Source of the DNA: Halorientalis pallida
Lineage (GTDB): Archaea; Halobacteriota; Halobacteria; Halobacteriales; Haloarculaceae
Length of the DNA: 64,000 nt
Assembly: GCF_004118325.1 (NCBI RefSeq)
Contig: NZ_RDFA01000003.1
Coordinates: 1-64,000, forward strand
Direction: 5' to 3'
Below, one piece after another: positions 24,496-32,712 of the stretch. Positions within the stretch are counted from its first letter, which is position 1. Each line of letters starts with the position of its first letter. The notes below the pieces were generated by a model. That model did no database searches. It was not told where the DNA came from and saw nothing but the letters and a program-made list of their open reading frames with translations. The position numbers were made by a program, and so were the translations under genes.

Positions 24496-25041
24496 CTATT
24501 CTGCGCTCGTCTCGAACACGAGCGTGTCGTCCTCGAGGTAGTGGTCGAGGTGGTGAGCGTCGTCCTCGGTTTCGACGAGGATCTCACGCAGGATCTCGGC
24601 GGTGGCGTGGTCGCCGAGTTCGGTCGCGAGTTCGATGTGTTCCCGGAGGCTCTCGATGACGTCGCCGTAGATCTCCAGATCGTTCTTCAGGGAGGTGCGG
24701 ATCGGGTACACGTCGCCGTCCTCGTGGGGGACGCCGGCCCGCTCCGAGAGGTTCGGCATGCTCGCGACGGGCGTACCGCCGATGGCTTGGAGCCGTTCGG
24801 CGATCTGGTCGGCGGCGGCCTCGGCGTTCTCGGCGGCCTCACCGAGGAAGATGTGGAGGTCGCGGAACTCTGCCCCCTCGACGTTCCAGTGGTGCTTGCG
24901 CAGCTGGTGGTAGAGGACGTAGGTGTCCGCGAGGTCGTCGTTGAGCGCCTCGACGATCTGTTCCGCCTTCTCCTGATCGAGCCGCAGTGCGTTCTCCTCT
25001 ACTTCACCGAACTCTTTCCGGACGGTTTTCTCGGTACTCAT
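24496..25041 (-). CDS. dpsA: Dps-type ferritin-like DNA-binding/iron-storage protein
   Basis: This 181-aa protein is a Dps family ferritin. It contains LADTYVLYHQLRKHHWNVEG, DLHIFLGEAAENAEAAADQIAERL (the inter-subunit ferroxidase His/Asp/Glu set), LVETEDDAHHLDHYL and the GDVYP loop. It oxidises Fe(II) with peroxide and stores iron in a dodecamer, protecting DNA. The ATG at 25041 is supported by a TTTATGAT TATA box at 25067-25074 (minus), 26-29 nt upstream; a longer start at 25071 would fall in the promoter. Palindromic sites farther upstream suggest iron control. Confidence 0.95.
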   Translation of the reverse strand: MSTEKTVRKEFGEVEENALRLDQEKAEQIVEALNDDLADTYVLYHQLRKHHWNVEGAEFRDLHIFLGEAAENAEAAADQIAERLQAIGGTPVASMPNLSERAGVPHEDGDVYPIRTSLKNDLEIYGDVIESLREHIELATELGDHATAEILREILVETEDDAHHLDHYLEDDTLVFETSAE

Positions 25042-25066
25042 TTCGTCTAGATGGTGGTCCCGCGGT

Positions 25067-25132
25067 ATCATAAACTTTGGGTTCGGAAAACAATTTTTCG
25101 CAAGCCAAAAACTGATTTTGGGGAGCCGAAAT
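25067..25132 (-). promoter_or_regulatory. dpsA promoter with palindromic metal-responsive sites
   Basis: The TATA box TTTATGAT (25067-25074, minus) is preceded by two inverted repeats. One is TTTTTCGCAAGCCAAAA at 25094-25110, the other ATTTTGGGGAGCCGAAAT at 25115-25132. A weaker relative overlaps 25076-25090. Because the sites lie upstream of the TATA box rather than over the start, the regulator might activate dpsA here while repressing the uptake operons. This is inference from position only. Confidence 0.55.
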
Positions 25133-25145
25133 TTCGGGGCGTCGC

Positions 25146-25517
25146 TCAGGGGCGGCTCAGGACCATCGCCCGTTCGCCGTCGCCGATACTGGCGCCGGTT
25201 TCACGTCGGCACTGTTCTTCGTGGGCGTCGAGGAGTGCGTGGAGGTCCGCTTCGGAGATGTCGAGCGCGTCGGCGAACTCGTCCCAGACGTGGGCTCGCA
25301 GCCGGAGGTAGTAGGTGTCGTCGGTCCGCTGGAGGATCGGCTGTTCGTGAAACTGCGACCGCCACTCGTAGACGATGTCCTCGACGCCGGGATTGTCGCG
25401 GACCTGTCGCTGGTGCCGGGCCAGGAGGTCCCGGAGGGCCGGTTCGTCGAGGTCGTGCCGGCCGGCGACCGTTCCGAGCAGGTCGTCGTCGAACGGAGCG
25501 AGCGTGTCCTCGGTCAT
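25146..25517 (-). CDS. Conserved haloarchaeal protein of unknown function
   Basis: This 123-aa acidic protein begins MTEDTLAPFDDDLLGTVAGRHDLDEPALRDLL and contains VEDIVYEWRSQFHEQPILQRTDDTYYLRLRAHVWDEF in segments typical of a small helical domain. It ends with a DLHALLDAHEEQCRRETG helix. There is no known motif. Start ATG 25517 was preferred to 25550, which adds a hydrophobic stub. It lies upstream of dpsA on the same strand, with the dpsA promoter just after its stop. Confidence 0.7.
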   Translation of the reverse strand: MTEDTLAPFDDDLLGTVAGRHDLDEPALRDLLARHQRQVRDNPGVEDIVYEWRSQFHEQPILQRTDDTYYLRLRAHVWDEFADALDISEADLHALLDAHEEQCRRETGASIGDGERAMVLSRP

Positions 25518-25608
25518 CGTTCCAACGAGGACCGGCAGGGACAAAAACACCGTCGCCGCCGAGGCCCCGGTCCGATAGGTTCATTCCCTCGGGACCGAAC
25601 GGAGAGGT

Positions 25609-26202
25609 ATGTGCGCTCGTTTCGCCCGCGGATCCTGGCGGTACGCGGCCCCTCCCGCGCTCGTCGGGCTCTTTCTGTTGCCGTTCTCGCTGGCCGGCGC
25701 GGCCGTCGCCTTCCTCTCTAGCGGTGCCGCCCTGGGGTTCCACCGCGATCCGGACCGGAGTCCACCGGCGGACGGGCTCCTCGCACCCGCCGACGGACGA
25801 GTTTCGGTCGTCCGCGAGGAGGACGGCCGGCTCCGTCTCGGCGTGTTCATGAATCTGACCGACGTGCACGTCAACCGCGCGCCGCTGTCGGGGACCGTCG
25901 AGGCCGTGACTCACTCGCCGGGCAAACACTGGCCGGCGTTCACCAAGGAGTCGGACCGCAACGAGAAGGTCCACGTCGAGTTCGAGGACTACACGCTCGT
26001 CCTGATCGCCGGTGCGATCGCGCGGCGCATCCACCCCTACGTAGAGCCGGGCGAGAGTGTCGAGCGCGGCCAGCGCATCGGCCACATCTCCTTCTCCAGT
26101 CGGGTGGACGTGATCATGCCGGAGGGTGTGACTCGCGACGACCTCTCTGTCGAGAAAGGGCAGAAAGTGACGGCCGGCGAGACGCGGTTAGTCGAGCGCT
26201 GA
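25609..26202 (+). CDS. asd: Archaetidylserine decarboxylase (PSD-like proenzyme)
   Basis: This 197-aa protein resembles short phosphatidylserine decarboxylases. It has N-terminal TM helices (15-43), GFHRDPDRSPP, APADGRVSVV, VFMNLTDVHVNRAP, KDSDRNEK-like KESDRNEK, and the self-cleavage region HISFSSRVDVIMP at 159-171. In relatives the cut falls in a G-S pair, giving a pyruvoyl group. Here Ser164 is kept but the preceding residue is Ser163. The family makes archaetidylethanolamine, which haloarchaeal archaeosortase (ArtA) uses for lipid anchoring; a PGF-CTERM substrate lies at 41856. No pssA or artA is visible here. Confidence 0.85.
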   Translation: MCARFARGSWRYAAPPALVGLFLLPFSLAGAAVAFLSSGAALGFHRDPDRSPPADGLLAPADGRVSVVREEDGRLRLGVFMNLTDVHVNRAPLSGTVEAVTHSPGKHWPAFTKESDRNEKVHVEFEDYTLVLIAGAIARRIHPYVEPGESVERGQRIGHISFSSRVDVIMPEGVTRDDLSVEKGQKVTAGETRLVER

Positions 26203-26282
26203 GCGTCCACCGTCCCGGCATCGGGGGGGCAGGCTGGCCGGTTTCCCGAACTATATCCGTCGCGGTGGCGAACCCGCGAACG

Positions 26283-28388
26283 ATGGGCGAGCTAGCTACG
26301 ATGTTCGCGCCCGACCGGGTAGCGGTCGTCGGCGCGACCGAAAGCGAGGGATCAGTCGGCCGCGCCATCACGTCGAACCTCGCCGCCGACTTCGACGGCG
26401 AGGTGGTCCCCGTCAATCCCAACGCCGAGTCCGTCCTCGGACTGCCCTGTTACGAGGACGTGGGCTCGGTACCGGGGACGGTCGACGTGGCCGTGGTAGT
26501 GGTGCCGGCATCCATCGCCGTGGACGTGGTGGCGAGCTGTGGCGAAGCGGGGATCGAGAACGTGGTCGTCATCACGGCCGGGTTCAGCGAGGCCGGCAGT
26601 GACGGCGCGAGCCGCGAACGCCGCCTCCGGGAGGTCGCCGACGAGTACGACCTCAACGTCGTCGGGCCCAACAGTTTGGGGATCATGAGCACCGGCGTCG
26701 GGATGAACGCGACGTTCGGCCCCGAGAACGCCCAACCTGGCCCGATCTCGTTCATGAGCCAGTCCGGCGCGTTCGTCACCGCGGTGCTGGACTGGGCCAA
26801 CGACCGTGACGTGGGCTTCAAAGACATCGTCTCGCTGGGCAACAAGGCGGTGCTAGACGAGCGCCACTTCGTCGCCGAGTGGGGTGAAGACCCCGAGACG
26901 GACGTGATCCTGGCCTACCTCGAAGGTATCGAGAACGGCGGGCAGTTCATCCGGACGGCCCGCGAAGTGACTCAGGACACGCCGATCCTGATGGTCAAGT
27001 CCGGTCGTACCGAGGCAGGGGCCTCGGCCGCGGCCTCCCACACCGGGACGATGGCCGGCAGCGAACGCGCCTACGAGGCCGGGCTCGAACAGGCCGGCGT
27101 CCTCCGCGTGGAGACGGTCCAGGAACTGTTCGACTACGCCGGCATCCTCTCGGGGCAACCGCTCCCCGAGGGCGACGGGGTCGCCATCGTCACCAACGCC
27201 GGAGGCCCGGGCGTGATGACGACCGACGCCATCGGCGACTCCGACCTCGACCTGGCCTCGTTCTCGGACGATACCATCGACGCACTGACCGAGGCCCTGC
27301 CCGCGGGCGCCAACGTGTACAACCCCGTCGACGTGATCGGGGACGCGGACGTGGATCGCTTCAGCGAGGCCATTCGTATCACGCTGGCGGACCCGAACGT
27401 CGGTGCGGCCATCGTGATGGCCTGCCCGACGGCCACCCTGGCGTTCGAGGACCTGGCCGAGGCGACCGTCGAGTTGCAGGCCGAGTACGAGACGCCCGTC
27501 GCGGCGTCGCTGATGGGCGGGGATTCGACGCGCGAGGCCCAGGCCACTCTCTCGGAGGCCGGCATCCCGACGTACTTCGATCCGGCCCGGGCCGTCAGGA
27601 GTCTCGACGCGCTCAGGGAGTTCCGCGAGATACAGGCCCGGGAGTACGCCGAACCCACGGAGTTCGACGTGGACCGCGAGCGCGCCCGCGCGGTTCTCGA
27701 AGCCGCGAAGCGCCGCGACACCAACAGCCTCGGCGTCGAGGCGATGGACCTGCTGTCGGCATACGGCATCCCGATCCCCAAGGGCGAGATCGTCGACGGG
27801 ACGAGCGAGGCCCGCGAAGCCGCCGAGCGGATCGACGACGGCGACGGTGTCGTGATGAAGATCGTCAGCCCGGACATCCTCCACAAGTCCGACATCGGGG
27901 GCGTCGAGGTCGGCGTCCCGGCCGAGGACGTGGCCGACACCTACGAGGATCTGGTCACGCGGGCGCGCAACTACCAGTCCGACGCGACGATTCTGGGCGT
28001 CCAGATCCAGGAGATGCTCGATCTGGACGCCGCGACGGAGACCATCGTCGGGATGAACCGCGATCCGCAGTTCGGGCCGCTGGTGCTGTTCGGGCTGGGC
28101 GGTATCTTCGTGGAAGTGCTGGAAGACACGACGGTAAAGGTCGCGCCGGTCAGCGAACCCGAGGCGGAGTCGATGATCGACGACATCGAGTCCGCGCCGC
28201 TGTTGCGGGGGGCGCGGGGCCGCGAGCCGGTCGACGAGGCCGGCGTCGTCGAGACAATCCAGCGCCTCTCACAGCTAGTGACGGACTTCCCCGCGATACT
28301 GGAACTGGACATCAACCCGCTCGTCGCGACGCCGTCCGGCGTCTCGGCGGTCGACGTGCGACTCACTATCGACCAGGAGAAGCTATGA
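26283..28388 (+). CDS. Acyl-CoA/acetyl-CoA synthetase (ADP-forming), fused alpha-beta
   Basis: This 701-aa protein contains a CoA-binding domain (VAVVGATESEGSVG), CoA-ligase domains with FMSQSGAF and the phosphohistidine segment SHTGTMAGS (about residue 250), then an ATP-grasp beta domain (GIPIPKGEIV, VVMKIVSPDILHKSDIGGV, VLFGLGGIFVEVLEDTTVKVAPV). It converts acetyl- or acyl-CoA, ADP and phosphate to acid, CoA and ATP, the usual archaeal route. Start ATG 26283 follows a CTATAT TATA box 28-33 nt upstream; GTG 26265 is less likely. Its stop overlaps the next gene as ATGA. Confidence 0.93.
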   Translation: MGELATMFAPDRVAVVGATESEGSVGRAITSNLAADFDGEVVPVNPNAESVLGLPCYEDVGSVPGTVDVAVVVVPASIAVDVVASCGEAGIENVVVITAGFSEAGSDGASRERRLREVADEYDLNVVGPNSLGIMSTGVGMNATFGPENAQPGPISFMSQSGAFVTAVLDWANDRDVGFKDIVSLGNKAVLDERHFVAEWGEDPETDVILAYLEGIENGGQFIRTAREVTQDTPILMVKSGRTEAGASAAASHTGTMAGSERAYEAGLEQAGVLRVETVQELFDYAGILSGQPLPEGDGVAIVTNAGGPGVMTTDAIGDSDLDLASFSDDTIDALTEALPAGANVYNPVDVIGDADVDRFSEAIRITLADPNVGAAIVMACPTATLAFEDLAEATVELQAEYETPVAASLMGGDSTREAQATLSEAGIPTYFDPARAVRSLDALREFREIQAREYAEPTEFDVDRERARAVLEAAKRRDTNSLGVEAMDLLSAYGIPIPKGEIVDGTSEAREAAERIDDGDGVVMKIVSPDILHKSDIGGVEVGVPAEDVADTYEDLVTRARNYQSDATILGVQIQEMLDLDAATETIVGMNRDPQFGPLVLFGLGGIFVEVLEDTTVKVAPVSEPEAESMIDDIESAPLLRGARGREPVDEAGVVETIQRLSQLVTDFPAILELDINPLVATPSGVSAVDVRLTIDQEKL

Positions 28389-29452
28389 ACCCGATACTCG
28401 TCAGTTCGACCGAGGCAAGTACAGGCAAGACGGCCGTCGCGCTCGCGCTGGCCCGCCACGCCGCCGACGGGGGCAAGTCGGTCGGCTACATGAAACCGAA
28501 GGGGACCCGTCTGCAAAGCGCCGTCGGGAAGACCCTCGACCAGGACCCGATGCTGGCCCGCGAGATCCTCGACTTGGACGAGCAGATGCACGAGATGGAG
28601 CCCATCGTCTACTCGCCGACCTTCGTCCAGGAGGCCGTCCGTGGCCGCGAGGACCTCGACGCGCTCCACGAGAGCGTCACCGATAACTACGAGCGGATCG
28701 CCGACGGGAAAGACGCGGTCGTCATCGAAGGGGCCGGCGAGTACACCACCGGCGGCATCATCGACCTGACCGACCCGGACCTGGCGGACCTGCTCGACGC
28801 CCGTGTTCTACTGATCGCGAACTACGACGAGCCCGCGGACCTCGACGACGTGCTGGCGGCGGCCGACGCCTTCGGCGACCGACTGGGCGGCGTCCTGTTC
28901 AACGGCGTCTCCGACGACGAGTTCGACGAACTCACCGAGGACGTGATCCCGTTCCTCCGGGAGCGTGGCGTCACCGTCTACGGTGCGATTCCACAGGTGC
29001 AGGAACTCTCGGGCGTCACGGTCGGCGAACTCGCCGCGGAACTGGGTGCCGACCTACTGACCAGCGACGCGCCGACCGACGCCTACGTCGAGCGGTTCCT
29101 CGTCGGTGCGATGGGGCGAGACGCCGCGCTCTCGGGCTTCCGTCGCGCACGCGAGGCGGCGGTCATCACGGGCGGCGATCGGTCGGACATCCAGACGGCC
29201 GCGCTGGGCGCGCCCGGCGTCAAGTGCCTCCTGCTCACCGGAGGCCACCGACCCAGCGGCGCGGTCGTCGGCCGGGCCGAGGAAGCGGGCAAACCCATCC
29301 TGCTCGTCCAGGGCGACACCCGGACGACGATCGACCGCGCCGAATCGGTCGTCCGGAGCGGCCGCACCCGAGATCCCGGGACCGTCGAGCGAATGGGCGA
29401 CCTGCTGGCCGACGCCGTCGATCTGGACGCACTGCTGGCCCTCGGCGAGTGA
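28385..29452 (+). CDS. DRTGG-domain protein, Pta N-terminal-like P-loop protein
   Basis: This 355-aa protein has an N-terminal dethiobiotin-synthetase-like P-loop domain (VSSTEASTGKTAVALAL, KPKGT, VIEGAGEYTTGG) and a C-terminal DRTGG domain (residues about 215-320; AVITGGDRSDIQTAAL, CLLLTGGHRPSGAV). This is the architecture of the N-terminal regulatory part of long phosphotransacetylases, without the catalytic Pta domain. It overlaps the ADP-forming acyl-CoA synthetase by 4 nt, pointing to control of acetyl-CoA/acetate flux. In some archaea such proteins accompany the synthetase. Confidence 0.85.
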   Translation: MNPILVSSTEASTGKTAVALALARHAADGGKSVGYMKPKGTRLQSAVGKTLDQDPMLAREILDLDEQMHEMEPIVYSPTFVQEAVRGREDLDALHESVTDNYERIADGKDAVVIEGAGEYTTGGIIDLTDPDLADLLDARVLLIANYDEPADLDDVLAAADAFGDRLGGVLFNGVSDDEFDELTEDVIPFLRERGVTVYGAIPQVQELSGVTVGELAAELGADLLTSDAPTDAYVERFLVGAMGRDAALSGFRRAREAAVITGGDRSDIQTAALGAPGVKCLLLTGGHRPSGAVVGRAEEAGKPILLVQGDTRTTIDRAESVVRSGRTRDPGTVERMGDLLADAVDLDALLALGE

Positions 29453-29507
29453 CTCACACCGACGCGTAGTTTTCCGACTCTTGTAAGCGAAAGATAAAGA
29501 CTGTAGG

Positions 29508-29535
29508 TTTATACAGATTCACGCCATATCGAGGT
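29508..29535 (+). promoter_or_regulatory. Strong TATA box with no obvious gene downstream
   Basis: TTTATACA at 29508-29515 is a good archaeal TATA box. A start about 25 nt downstream falls near 29535-29538, in the gap between the convergent DRTGG and bioD genes. The only thing it could express is the hairpin-rich stretch to 29592, or a short GTG-initiated frame antisense to the end of bioD. Confidence 0.45.
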
Positions 29536-29592
29536 GTGGAGCCAATTGGCTCCGTAGTGTCACACGCCGGGGGCACACGCCCCCTGGTTTCC
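29536..29592 (+). ncRNA. Candidate small RNA with two hairpins
   Basis: The predicted transcript begins at the perfect 16-nt palindrome GGAGCCAATTGGCTCC (29538-29553). After a 15-nt spacer comes the stem GGGGGC-ACAC-GCCCCC (29569-29584), and then a pyrimidine-rich TGGTTTCCCTGT run. This order (TATA box, 5' palindrome, GC stem, T-rich run) resembles a compact transcription unit. Alternatives are a leaderless 43-codon GTG frame starting at 29536 and running into bioD antisense, or simply a terminator with an unrelated palindrome. Confidence 0.35.
29569..29590. terminator. GC-rich hairpin between convergent operons
   Basis: This perfect 6-bp stem GGGGGC/GCCCCC with a 4-nt loop (29569-29584) is followed on the plus strand by TGGTTT. 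It lies between the stops of the acyl-CoA synthetase operon (29452) and of bioD (29615). It could end transcription from the left. Confidence 0.5.
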
Positions 29593-29614
29593 CTGTATTC
29601 TACGCCGTCGGGAT

Positions 29615-30310
29615 CTAGAGGCGAGATTTCGTCGGAACCACGGACCGTGCTACGTGCTCACTGATGCCGTCGACTGCGACCGTCGGCGAATCGATAGTCA
29701 GTGACGGAAGTTGTTCTACTGACACGTCCAACATCTCGTGTAACACGTCGGGATTGGTCCGTTCCGCCGTCGAGGCGCCGTCGTACTCGTTGAGGACGAC
29801 ACCGCTCACCGGGACGTCTCGCGCTCGCAGCGCCTCGACAGTGAGGGCCGTGTGGTTGAGCGTCCCGAGTCCGGAGCGAGCGACCACGAGCGCTGGTACG
29901 TCGAGGTCGGCCACGAGGTCGACTACCTCCCGTCCGTCCGCGAGCGGGACGCGAAGCCCGCCGATCCCCTCGACCACGCCGACCTCGGCGTCGGCCATCG
30001 CATCCCGACACCCCGACAGGATCGACTCGTAGGACAGGTCCACGTCGGCACGCTCCGCGGCGACGGCGGGCGCGAGTGCCGGCTCCAGTCGCCGGAGACA
30101 GGTCGCGGCCTCGTCGTCGCCACAGGCCCGGACCACGAAGTCGGCGTCGTCGTCCGGCGGATGGCCGGTCTGGGAGGGTTTCACTGCGCGGGCGTCGACG
30201 CCGGCCTCGCGGAGCCAGCCGACCAGCCCCGCGGTGACGATGGTCTTCCCGACGCCGGTGTCCGTGCCGACGACGGCGAAGTCGGTGGGGTCGTCGAATC
30301 CGTCGCTCAT
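29615..30310 (-). CDS. bioD: Dethiobiotin synthetase
   Basis: This 231-aa protein has the P-loop VGTDTGVGKTIVTAGL at 14-29, the substrate loop VKPSQTG (with Lys and Ser), VVEGIGGLRVPLADGREVVDL (the typical EGAGG-like motif, here EGIGG) and VVARSGLGTLNHTALTVEAL. It carboxylates diaminopelargonate to dethiobiotin using ATP and CO2. It is the last gene of bioB-bioU-bioF-bioD, overlapping bioF by ATGA. Confidence 0.93.
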   Translation of the reverse strand: MSDGFDDPTDFAVVGTDTGVGKTIVTAGLVGWLREAGVDARAVKPSQTGHPPDDDADFVVRACGDDEAATCLRRLEPALAPAVAAERADVDLSYESILSGCRDAMADAEVGVVEGIGGLRVPLADGREVVDLVADLDVPALVVARSGLGTLNHTALTVEALRARDVPVSGVVLNEYDGASTAERTNPDVLHEMLDVSVEQLPSLTIDSPTVAVDGISEHVARSVVPTKSRL

Positions 30311-31566
30311 ACCAGATCCAGCTCCCGCCCGGCCTCGCGAAACGCCGCGAGACAGCGGTCGATCTCGTCCTCGGTGTGGGTCGCCATCGGTGCGACGCGG
30401 ATGCGGCTCGTCCCCTCCGGGACCGTCGGCGGTCGGATGCCGGGCGCGACGACGTCGTGTTCGCGCAGCCGGTCGTCCAGCGCCATGGCGTCCTTGCGGT
30501 CACCGACGACGACCGGGAGGATCTGCGTCTCGCCCCAGACTTCGTAGCCAGCGGCGTCGAGGCCGTCCCGAAGACGGGCGACGTTCTCCCACAGTCGCTC
30601 GCGGTGGGCGTCGTCCTCCCGGGCGATTCGCAGCGCTTCCCGGGCCGCGCCAGCGGCGGGCGGGGCCAGGCCGGTCGAGAAGACGAACGACCGTGCGGCG
30701 TTGAGCAGGTGTTCGATCAGAGACTCGCTCCCCGCGACGTAGCCACCCTGACTCCCGAGTGCCTTCGAGAGCGTCCCCATCTGGACGTGGACGCGATCCG
30801 AGAGTCCCTCGCGCTGGACGATCCCGCCGCCACCCTCGTAGAGCCCGGTGGCGTGGGCCTCGTCGACCATCAGCCACGCACCGAAGGACTCGACCACGTC
30901 ACAGATCGTTTCGAGCGGAGCCACGTCGCCGTCCATACTGAACACCGAATCCGTGAGGACGAGCCAGGACTCGTCGGTCCCCGCCCGGGTCGCGCGGGCC
31001 CGTTCGTCCATCCTCGCCTGCAGGTCCGACGGGTCGCAGTGATCGTACACCACCGTCTCCGCGCCGGCCTGCCGACACCCGTCGACGATGCTCGCGTGGT
31101 TGAGTTCGTCGGAGAACACCACGTCGGGCGAGAGCGCCGAGATCACGCCGACGTTCGTGGCGTACCCCGACGAGAACGCCAGGGCGCGCTGGGCGTTCTT
31201 CACGGCCGCCAGGTCCCGCTCCAGCGCACGGTGGGCCGGCGTATCGCCGGTCACGAGACGGCTCGCACCCGCGCCAGTTCCGACTTCCCGTGCGGTCTCG
31301 GCTGCAGCCCGCTGGACGCGCTCGTCGTCGGCCAGCCCCAGGTAGTCGTTCGCGGCGAAGATCACCTGTTCGGGGCCGTCGAAGACCGGTTCGTCCGCCC
31401 CCGGATCGTCGGCGATGGGGCTCCGGGCCGCCACGTCCGCCACGGGTGTGAGGTCCCGACGGAGGCCACGCCGCTCGCGTTCCGCGAGCCGGTCGGCGGG
31501 ATCGAATCCGCGGTCCGCGGTCCCACGTCCCTCCGTGCGCTCCTCCAGTGGGGCGTCGCTGGCCAT
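30307..31566 (-). CDS. bioF: 8-amino-7-oxononanoate synthase (KAPA synthase)
   Basis: This 419-aa protein is an alpha-oxoamine synthase. It contains FAANDYLGLADD, GTGAGASRLVTGD, HASIVDGCR, DEAHATGLYEGGG and the PLP-binding Lys in GTLSKALGSQGG (about 266-277). It condenses a pimeloyl thioester with alanine to give KAPA. The N-terminal 60 residues are a charged extension beyond the usual length of about 385 aa. The start overlaps the upstream dehydrogenase-like gene by one base (TGATG), and its stop overlaps bioD. Confidence 0.93.
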   Translation of the reverse strand: MASDAPLEERTEGRGTADRGFDPADRLAERERRGLRRDLTPVADVAARSPIADDPGADEPVFDGPEQVIFAANDYLGLADDERVQRAAAETAREVGTGAGASRLVTGDTPAHRALERDLAAVKNAQRALAFSSGYATNVGVISALSPDVVFSDELNHASIVDGCRQAGAETVVYDHCDPSDLQARMDERARATRAGTDESWLVLTDSVFSMDGDVAPLETICDVVESFGAWLMVDEAHATGLYEGGGGIVQREGLSDRVHVQMGTLSKALGSQGGYVAGSESLIEHLLNAARSFVFSTGLAPPAAGAAREALRIAREDDAHRERLWENVARLRDGLDAAGYEVWGETQILPVVVGDRKDAMALDDRLREHDVVAPGIRPPTVPEGTSRIRVAPMATHTEDEIDRCLAAFREAGRELDLV

Positions 31567-32624
31567 CAGAACCCGGGCATCAGGTCGGCGGGGCCGAAGA
31601 CGCCGTACTCGCCCGTACGATTCCGGCGGACGCCGGCCTTCAGATACCCCAGCGCCGGGCCGTTGACGTTGGCCGCCATGCTCGTCGCGTCGTCCAGTTC
31701 GAAGGTGTTCGTCCCGGTCTCACCGTCGAAGGTCGTCCCCGTGACCCGGACTGTGGTCGTAGTCGGTTTCTCGTCGCTGGTCACGTCGAGAATCCCGCCG
31801 ACGGTCACGTCCCCGGCGTCGCAGATGCCCGCCCGTTCCAGGAGGACGTCGTCGGCGTGTTCCATATCCTCGAACTCGATGACGCCGTCGTGCTCGTCGA
31901 CGACGGCTTCGATCTCCGCGTCGCTCATCTCCCGGGCGTCGTCGATGTCGTAGTCCGGGAGGTGGGCGATGTCTTCCCGCACCGTGCCGCGGTTGTCCTC
32001 GTAACCGGACTTCAGGCCGACGCCCCACCAGATATCGACGTCGTGGACATCGACGAACGACTGGGCGGCGATGGCCGCCGCACCGGTGAGGAACCCGGGC
32101 GTCGCGCCCGCACCGCAGACGAACGTGATGCCCTGCGCCTCGAACTCGTCGGTCCGCTCGTCGAGCATGTCGATGACGCGAGAGCGCTTCAGCACGTCCA
32201 CGAGGACGCCCTCGTAGCCCGCCGCGGCGAAGCGATCAGCCACCCGCGGAATGAAGTCGTGCTCGAAGTTCGGTAGCGCGATCAGGACGGCGTCGACGTC
32301 GTCGCTGGCTTCGACGACGTCCTCGATCGGCGTCTCGGTCGGGTCGGCCTGGACCGAGGCCGCGACGCCAGCGTTCTCGCCGGTCTGCTTGACGCCGCCG
32401 GAGTCCGCACCTGAGTTACTCGCTGCCGCAGTGCCGCCATCGCTCGCGATGTTCCCTTCCGTCGCCGCGAGCAGTTCGTCCACGTCGAGACCCGTGTGAT
32501 CGACGGCGACGCCGTTGCGATCACACGCCGCGACCGGTGTGAGGTGTTCCTTGTCCGTCGAAACTTCGAGCGTTCGTCGGCCGATGCCACCGCATCCCAG
32601 TACCGCGAAGTTGACTTCGTCCAT
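31566..32624 (-). CDS. bioU: BioU-like NAD(P)-dependent KAPA-to-DAPA converting protein
   Basis: This 352-aa protein has a Rossmann start (VNFAVLGCGGIGRRTLE) and a saccharopine-dehydrogenase-like C-terminal domain (VCGAGATPGFLTGAAAIAA, VDIWWGVGLKSGYEDNRG). A Gly/Ser/Ala-rich insert occupies about 58-92. It sits between bioB and bioF where the DAPA aminotransferase bioA would be expected, and no bioA is present. In cyanobacteria the single-turnover enzyme BioU makes DAPA by donating its own lysine amino group with NAD(P)H. Lys146 in LVDVLKRSRV is a candidate equivalent. The assignment rests on fold, context and missing bioA. Confidence 0.65.
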   Translation of the reverse strand: MDEVNFAVLGCGGIGRRTLEVSTDKEHLTPVAACDRNGVAVDHTGLDVDELLAATEGNIASDGGTAAASNSGADSGGVKQTGENAGVAASVQADPTETPIEDVVEASDDVDAVLIALPNFEHDFIPRVADRFAAAGYEGVLVDVLKRSRVIDMLDERTDEFEAQGITFVCGAGATPGFLTGAAAIAAQSFVDVHDVDIWWGVGLKSGYEDNRGTVREDIAHLPDYDIDDAREMSDAEIEAVVDEHDGVIEFEDMEHADDVLLERAGICDAGDVTVGGILDVTSDEKPTTTTVRVTGTTFDGETGTNTFELDDATSMAANVNGPALGYLKAGVRRNRTGEYGVFGPADLMPGF

Positions 32625-32712
32625 GTGTCGTAGCTGTGTCCGCATCCGCAGACTTACGGCGTCTGGAGACACCGTTCGCTCGTCCGGCGGTCTCCCGATG
32701 GTCGACCTCCCG

